A DNA stretch of 64,000 bases from Rufibacter roseolus. GTDB taxonomy: Bacteria > Bacteroidota > Bacteroidia > Cytophagales > Hymenobacteraceae. Position 1 is the first letter of the stretch. The number at the start of each line of letters is the position of its first letter. Where the stretch lies: the NCBI RefSeq assembly GCF_017916365.1, contig NZ_JAFMSU010000002.1:992001-1056000 (forward strand), read 5' to 3'. Of the stretch, positions 59,974-64,000 are shown in pieces. A program made the position numbers and the translations under genes. The notes beneath the pieces were generated by a model, which worked only from the letters and a program-made list of their open reading frames with translations, ran no database searches and was not told the origin of the DNA.

Positions 59974-60855
59974 ATGAAAGACTTGGTCAGGAAGCTACGA
60001 AAGTACGAGATACAGATTAGAAAGGCAATTGACGCCCAGATGCAGGGCGACTTCAAATCGGTCTTCAAGAGTTCTGGGCTTGAGTTTGATGATGTGCGCG
60101 CCTACCAGTACGGCGATGACGTGCGGTCCATTGACTGGAACGTATCGGCCAAAGGCCACGGCACCTTCGTGAAAACCTACCGCGAGGAAAAAGAGCAGAA
60201 CGTGTTCCTGCTCCTGGACGTGAGCGGCTCCCATGCCCTGGGCGCGCCCGGGCTGCAGAAGATGGACATCGGGAAGGAAATCAGCGGGATATTGGCTTTG
60301 TCTGCATTGAAACAAGGAAGCCAACTGGGCATGATCTGTTTCAGTGATGGCAAAGAGCGCTATGTGAAGCCGGGCAAAGGCAACGAACACGCCTACAGCC
60401 TCATCAAAACCCTGGCCTTGCTGCAGCCGCAATCGCTTAAAACCAACATTGGAGCAGGCATCAAACTTTGCCTCAACGTGGTGAAGCGCAAAAGCATTAT
60501 CATCCTGATCTCGGATTTCATTGACCTGAACTACGAGCGCGAGCTCATCATGCTGGCCAAGAAACATGACCTTATTGTGCTGCAGCTCATGGACAAGCGG
60601 GAGATTGATTTTCCTAAGCTGGGCATTATTCCGCTGCAGGACAAAGAGACCGGCAAAACCATCTGGGTGAATACCTCCTCCAAGGATTTCAGGGAACGGT
60701 ACCTGATCCCCTACGCCCGGAACCAGGAACGGCTGATAAAACTATGCCGCCAGTACCAGGCAGATTTCCTGCCCATCTTTGTGGACCAAGATTACGTGCC
60801 CCAACTGGTGAACCTGTTCAGGGCCCGTAACAGAACCATGAAACGGAGTGCCTGA
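59974..60855 (+). CDS. DUF58 protein of the Bat cluster
   Basis: 293 residues: SGLEFDDVRAYQYGDDVRSI followed by DWNVSAKGHGTFVKTY is the DUF58 signature, followed by a degenerate von Willebrand factor A fold (VFLLLDVSGSHALG). The family occurs with MoxR ATPases and Bat proteins in the Bacteroides aerotolerance operon and is thought to help assemble or activate envelope or metal enzymes. The moxR gene normally upstream is not here; the preceding gene is DUF4296 on the other strand. The BatA-type gene follows after one unknown gene. Confidence 0.9.
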   Translation: MKDLVRKLRKYEIQIRKAIDAQMQGDFKSVFKSSGLEFDDVRAYQYGDDVRSIDWNVSAKGHGTFVKTYREEKEQNVFLLLDVSGSHALGAPGLQKMDIGKEISGILALSALKQGSQLGMICFSDGKERYVKPGKGNEHAYSLIKTLALLQPQSLKTNIGAGIKLCLNVVKRKSIIILISDFIDLNYERELIMLAKKHDLIVLQLMDKREIDFPKLGIIPLQDKETGKTIWVNTSSKDFRERYLIPYARNQERLIKLCRQYQADFLPIFVDQDYVPQLVNLFRARNRTMKRSA

Positions 60856-60876
60856 GCACCTGAGGCTATGTTTAAT

Positions 60877-60909
60877 GCCAGTTTTTGGAATAATGACCCA
60901 AAAACAGGC
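60877..60909. terminator. Palindrome between DUF58 and the next Bat gene
   Basis: GCCAGTTTTTGG, loop AATAATGA, then CCCAAAAACAGGC: an 11-12 bp stem with a single mismatch. It belongs to the recurrent intergenic family. It may attenuate transcription inside the operon. Confidence 0.45.
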
Positions 60910-60996
60910 TTCGCTGTCAGGCTGAAAACAAACAACAAATATAAAACGGGCAAAAGGCTGGCCTTGTGTCAGGCGGTGAACCTATAAAAACAGACA

Positions 60997-61923
60997 TTGT
61001 CGCAATTACTTAAAAAGACAGGTTGGCTTTTGCTCTGCCTGTTTCCATTCTTTACCTGGGCTCAGCTACCAAAAATAAAGGTAGAAGGCTTTTTCCTGCG
61101 CGACTCCGTGGAAATTGGCCAGTCGGTGAAATATGTGCTGCGCTCCAGGCACGCCCCGCAGGCCGAGGTGGTTTTCCCGGATACCTCTTTCTCCTTTGCG
61201 CCTTTTGAACTGGTTCGCAAGGAATTCCACCCCACCTATACTGCCAAAGGCATCAGCACAGACAGTACTATTTACGTTTTACGCACCTTCAGTTTGAAGC
61301 CAGTGCAGTCGCTCCAGGTTACGGCCCAGTTATTTCATAGCGGCGACACCCTGCAAATTGTCACGTCGCCAGACTCAGTATTCGTAAAACAGTATGTCAC
61401 TTCCGTCCCTGATCCTTTGCCCCTGAAATCTGCCACGCAATTGCAACCCGTGCCCGAGCAGTTCAACTACGTGTACTGGATTATGGGTCTTGTGGCGGGC
61501 TCTATTCTGATTGGCGGCGTATGGGTTCTGTTTGGCAAAAGCATCAACAACCGATACAAACTGTACGTGCTCCAGAAAGACCAGCACCAGTTCTTGTCCC
61601 GTTTCCAGACTTCCAAAGAGCGTTTCCAGAGAGGTAAAACTCTGGATCAACTGGAAAGAGCTATCACTTTGTGGAAGAATTACTTAACCAAGCTGGAAGA
61701 CACGGAGATTAACTCCTTTACCACGAAGGAAATTGCTTCTTATTACGAAGAAGACGAACGGGTGAGCAACGCCCTTAAGGTCTGCGACCGCGCCATCTAC
61801 GGCAACATCATCTCGGATGATGAAACCGAGGTGGCCGACTCTTTAAGCCAGCTAGCCGATTTTGCCGGCCACCGGTATGTTTTAATCAGAGACTCCCTGC
61901 GCAATGTGGCAAGCTCCCGCTGA
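60997..61923 (+). CDS. Bat-operon membrane protein of unknown function
   Basis: 308 residues, starting at TTG (MSQLLKKTGWLLLCLFPFFT), since no ATG is available upstream of the signal peptide, which ends TWAQ. Residues 22-150 are a beta-rich periplasmic domain. One membrane segment (YVYWIMGLVAGSILIGGVWV) lies near 155-178. A helical cytoplasmic tail of 130 residues follows. A gene of this layout normally sits between DUF58 and BatA in Bacteroidota Bat operons. It overlaps the BatA start by 20 nt. Confidence 0.8.
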   Translation: MSQLLKKTGWLLLCLFPFFTWAQLPKIKVEGFFLRDSVEIGQSVKYVLRSRHAPQAEVVFPDTSFSFAPFELVRKEFHPTYTAKGISTDSTIYVLRTFSLKPVQSLQVTAQLFHSGDTLQIVTSPDSVFVKQYVTSVPDPLPLKSATQLQPVPEQFNYVYWIMGLVAGSILIGGVWVLFGKSINNRYKLYVLQKDQHQFLSRFQTSKERFQRGKTLDQLERAITLWKNYLTKLEDTEINSFTTKEIASYYEEDERVSNALKVCDRAIYGNIISDDETEVADSLSQLADFAGHRYVLIRDSLRNVASSR

Positions 61924-62953
61924 TTTTTCCTGGCTCAACCTGAACTGGTTCTCCTGGCGCACCTGGCAGTCCTTTGACTGGGCCAACCCGGGCTATTTGT
62001 ACGCGCTCCTGCTGGTGCCGCTGCTGTTCCTGCTGCGGTGGCTTTTCACGGTGCGATTCCGCCGGAAAATGGATGTGGCTTTATTCGAGGGTAACGTAAC
62101 ATGGCACTGGACGGGTCTCCTGCGCTACCTCCCCGATGTGGTGTTTGGTCTGTTTCTGATGCTGGTCTTGGTGGCTCTGGCCCGGCCCCAGAAAACCGAT
62201 GAAACCGTGGAGCTCTCTTCTGAGGGAATTGACATTGTGCTGGTCATGGACGTCTCAGGCTCCATGGAACTGACCGATTTTCTACCCAACCGCCTGGAAG
62301 CAGCCAAGGAGGTGGCCCTGCAGTTTGTGAACGGCCGGGTGCAGGACAGAATCGGGCTGGTTGTCTTCGCGGGCCGCGCCTTCTCCCTCGCCCCCCTCAC
62401 CACCGACTACGAACTGGTACGGGAAAGCATCCGGAGTATCAAGCTGGGCATGGTCTCAGAGGACGGTACCGCCATTGGTAGCGCTTTGGCCGTAGCCATC
62501 AACCGTCTGCGGGAGTCCAAAGCCAAATCAAAAGTCTGCATTCTCATCAGCGACGGGGAAAACACCGCCGGCAGCCTGGACCCGGAACTGGCTGCCCAGC
62601 TGGCGCACGCTTTCCAGCTGAAGCTGTACACAGTGGGCATTGGCCGGGAAGGAACCGTGCAGATGGAGGCTGATTCTACCGGCAAGATGGTGACCATACA
62701 GACCGGGCTGGAGGAAAAGACGCTGCGGCAACTTGCATCTCTGGCTGAGGGGCAGTTCTTCCGGGCGCAGGATGCCGGGGCCCTCACCGAGATCTTCCAG
62801 CGCATCAACCGCCTGGAGAAAACCGAGATCAAAGAAACCCGTTACCGCGACACCCGGGACTATTACCAGATTTACCTGCGCTGGGCCATTGTGCTGCTGT
62901 TGCTGTGGCTTCTGCTCAAAAACACCTTTTTCACCAATGCGTTAGAAGATTGA
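61904..62953 (+). CDS. batA: BatA-type VWA-domain membrane protein
   Basis: 349 residues. Two membrane segments near the N-terminus (LYALLLVPLLFLLRWLF, VVFGLFLMLVLVALA), then a von Willebrand factor A domain with the full metal-ion motif IVLVMDVSGSMELTDFLP and LISDGENTAGS, and a C-terminal membrane segment (IVLLLLWLLLKNTFF). This is the BatA/BatB architecture. The start codon overlaps the previous gene by 20 nt and the stop overlaps the next start (TGATG), so this is a tightly coupled operon. BatB and a TPR protein, usual next members, are not found before the window ends. Confidence 0.92.
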   Translation: MWQAPADFSWLNLNWFSWRTWQSFDWANPGYLYALLLVPLLFLLRWLFTVRFRRKMDVALFEGNVTWHWTGLLRYLPDVVFGLFLMLVLVALARPQKTDETVELSSEGIDIVLVMDVSGSMELTDFLPNRLEAAKEVALQFVNGRVQDRIGLVVFAGRAFSLAPLTTDYELVRESIRSIKLGMVSEDGTAIGSALAVAINRLRESKAKSKVCILISDGENTAGSLDPELAAQLAHAFQLKLYTVGIGREGTVQMEADSTGKMVTIQTGLEEKTLRQLASLAEGQFFRAQDAGALTEIFQRINRLEKTEIKETRYRDTRDYYQIYLRWAIVLLLLWLLLKNTFFTNALED

Positions 62954-63636
62954 TGAGGACAATTGAAGAAAAAATACAAGATTTCCAGCAGCGGTTGAGC
63001 GGGACCAACTGCCGTCTTATTGCCGTGTCTAAAACCCACCCGGTGGAGTTGATCAGGGAGGCATATGACGGCGGGCAGCGAGCCTTCGGGGAGAACAAAG
63101 CCCAGGAGATGACGGCCAAACAGCCCCTTCTTCCGCCTGATGTGGAGTGGCACATGATCGGGCACCTGCAGACAAATAAAGTGAAGTACATCGCCTCGTT
63201 TGTGCACCTCATCCAGTCGGTAGACAGTTTGCGTTTACTGCATGAAATTGATAAACAAGGCCAAAAACATAACCGGGTCATTGATTGCCTTTTGCAGTTC
63301 TATATCGCGGAGGAGGAAACCAAATTCGGGTTGGACCTGGAGGAAGCCCGGCAGATCCTGAGGTCTACGGAATACAGCCAATTAAAGAACGTGCGTATCT
63401 GCGGCGTCATGGGCGTAGCCACCAACACCAATGATGAGCAGCACCTGCAAAGGGAATTTGCGCGTTTGCGGGGCTACTTTGAGGCTTTAAGAGACGAGTT
63501 CTTCCCTAATGCGCCGCACTTCAAAGAAATTTCCATGGGCATGAGCTCAGATTACCAACTGGCCATTGCCGAGGGCAGCACCATGATCAGAGTGGGCAGC
63601 GCCATCTTCGGCAACCGGAATTATCAGTTACAATAA
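62953..63636 (+). CDS. YggS/PROSC-type PLP homeostasis protein
   Basis: 227 residues from MRTIEEKIQDFQQRL. The PLP lysine is in CRLIAVSKTHPVELI near residue 27, with FGENKAQEM, EWHMIGHLQTNKVKYI, and SMGMSSDYQLAIAEGSTMIR, all diagnostic. The protein binds PLP without known catalysis and maintains free PLP. The ATG overlaps the batA stop codon (TGATG), placing it in the Bat operon by coupling. A longer frame starting at 62905 would lie inside batA and is rejected. Confidence 0.95.
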   Translation: MRTIEEKIQDFQQRLSGTNCRLIAVSKTHPVELIREAYDGGQRAFGENKAQEMTAKQPLLPPDVEWHMIGHLQTNKVKYIASFVHLIQSVDSLRLLHEIDKQGQKHNRVIDCLLQFYIAEEETKFGLDLEEARQILRSTEYSQLKNVRICGVMGVATNTNDEQHLQREFARLRGYFEALRDEFFPNAPHFKEISMGMSSDYQLAIAEGSTMIRVGSAIFGNRNYQLQ

Positions 63637-63654
63637 TCAGTACCTGATATTAAA

Positions 63655-64000
63655 ATGGCTTTCACCGTTTATTTTAAGTACTCCATCTGTGCCACTATAG
63701 GCCTGATTCTGGGACTGACAGTTATATTCCATATACAACTCTCCCTTTTGCTGGAGGAAGTATATCAGATATCCATCCACAACCATTATCCGGTATTAAC
63801 CTATATCCTTCTATTTGTATTGACTACCCCAGTGGCAGTTTTTATTAATAGGTATTTTAATTATTTACAGGCAATCACATATGACCACCTTTTAAGGATA
63901 GGTATTGTAGCTACTCTATCCTATTTGCTTCCAGGCTATTTATTTTTCACTTTATTAAACAACAATAAGTCTGTTTCACTAGGTGAAAGTATGTTTTTAG
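63655..64000 (+). CDS. Membrane protein, N-terminal fragment cut by the window edge
   Basis: An open frame from the ATG at 63655 (MAFTVYFKYSICATIGLILG) runs to the end of the window, about 115 residues. Three hydrophobic stretches are visible: ICATIGLILGLTVIF, VLTYILLFVLTTPVAVFI, and VATLSYLLPGYLFFTLL. The DNA is more AT-rich than the preceding genes. It lies 18 nt after the YggS gene and may belong to the same operon. I do not recognise the family. Confidence 0.6.
   Translation, partial: MAFTVYFKYSICATIGLILGLTVIFHIQLSLLLEEVYQISIHNHYPVLTYILLFVLTTPVAVFINRYFNYLQAITYDHLLRIGIVATLSYLLPGYLFFTLLNNNKSVSLGESMFL

Noticed and set aside
1..64000. tRNA, rRNA, riboswitch or transposase genes
   Set aside because: I looked for them on both strands and saw no cloverleaf, rRNA segment, known riboswitch core or transposase reading frame.

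Overview
The window reads as a chromosomal segment of a Bacteroidota bacterium, order Cytophagales, most likely family Hymenobacteraceae (Rufibacter, Pontibacter or Hymenobacter type). The basis is gene content and gene style: malate:quinone oxidoreductase, AddAB-like helicase-nucleases, Bat-type DUF58/VWA genes, DUF4296 and acidic-tail lipoproteins, an XRE-S24 regulator instead of a classical LexA, promoters of the TTTG/TAnnTTTG type and few Shine-Dalgarno sites. The genus is inferred, not demonstrated. Coding DNA looks moderately GC-rich. Three stretches are clearly AT-rich: a coiled-coil membrane gene at 9.9-11.3 kb, the gene-free 25.3-25.7 kb, and the truncated gene at the right edge.

Layout. 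0-6.4 kb holds the tail of a short-chain dehydrogenase and a translesion pair, dinB then a short DnaE2-like polymerase, on the minus strand. The two are separated by a dense cluster of palindromic repeats. 6.5-16 kb holds addA, an AT-rich orphan gene, mqo and two paralogous phosphatases. This part is bracketed by two inverted copies of a 300-400 bp repeat, and five copies of a smaller REP-like hairpin element lie in the first 14.4 kb. 16-24 kb holds addB, a membrane protein, a CYP152-type P450, a DUF2062 protein and rmuC. 24-30 kb holds two Thr/Gly-repeat surface lipoproteins, a zinc-dependent phospholipase C-like protein, a pirin, an XRE-S24 regulator and a divergent subtilisin-like lipoprotein protease. 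30-36 kb holds recQ and a polyamine operon: an AdoMet decarboxylase-spermidine synthase fusion, an agmatinase-family enzyme and a small membrane protein.

36-46 kb is the most distinctive region, a tightly coupled minus-strand chemosensory operon: ParA, a soluble 1,628-residue receptor, CheW, CheY, CheB, CheA, CheC. The receptor carries ten nearly identical 92-residue HAMP units. CheB has lost its phospho-acceptor, CheA lacks a P2 domain and no CheR is present. sixA lies just upstream. 46-64 kb holds topA, a sirtuin without zinc cysteines, menC ending in a 23-copy tetranucleotide repeat, the ergothioneine genes egtB and egtD, an aminotransferase, a MATE exporter, a DUF922 protein, a Rieske-FAD oxidoreductase, csaA, a DUF4296 lipoprotein, a partial Bat operon and a YggS-family gene.

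How the genes fit together. DNA repair and topology are over-represented (dinB, dnaE2, addA, addB, rmuC, recQ, topA). The S24 gene and dinB share a similar palindrome 35-40 nt upstream of their start codons, which suggests one SOS-like circuit. The strongest candidate for an under-described system is the cytoplasmic poly-HAMP chemosensory operon with its own ParA. Second is the AT-rich membrane coiled-coil gene placed directly behind addA.
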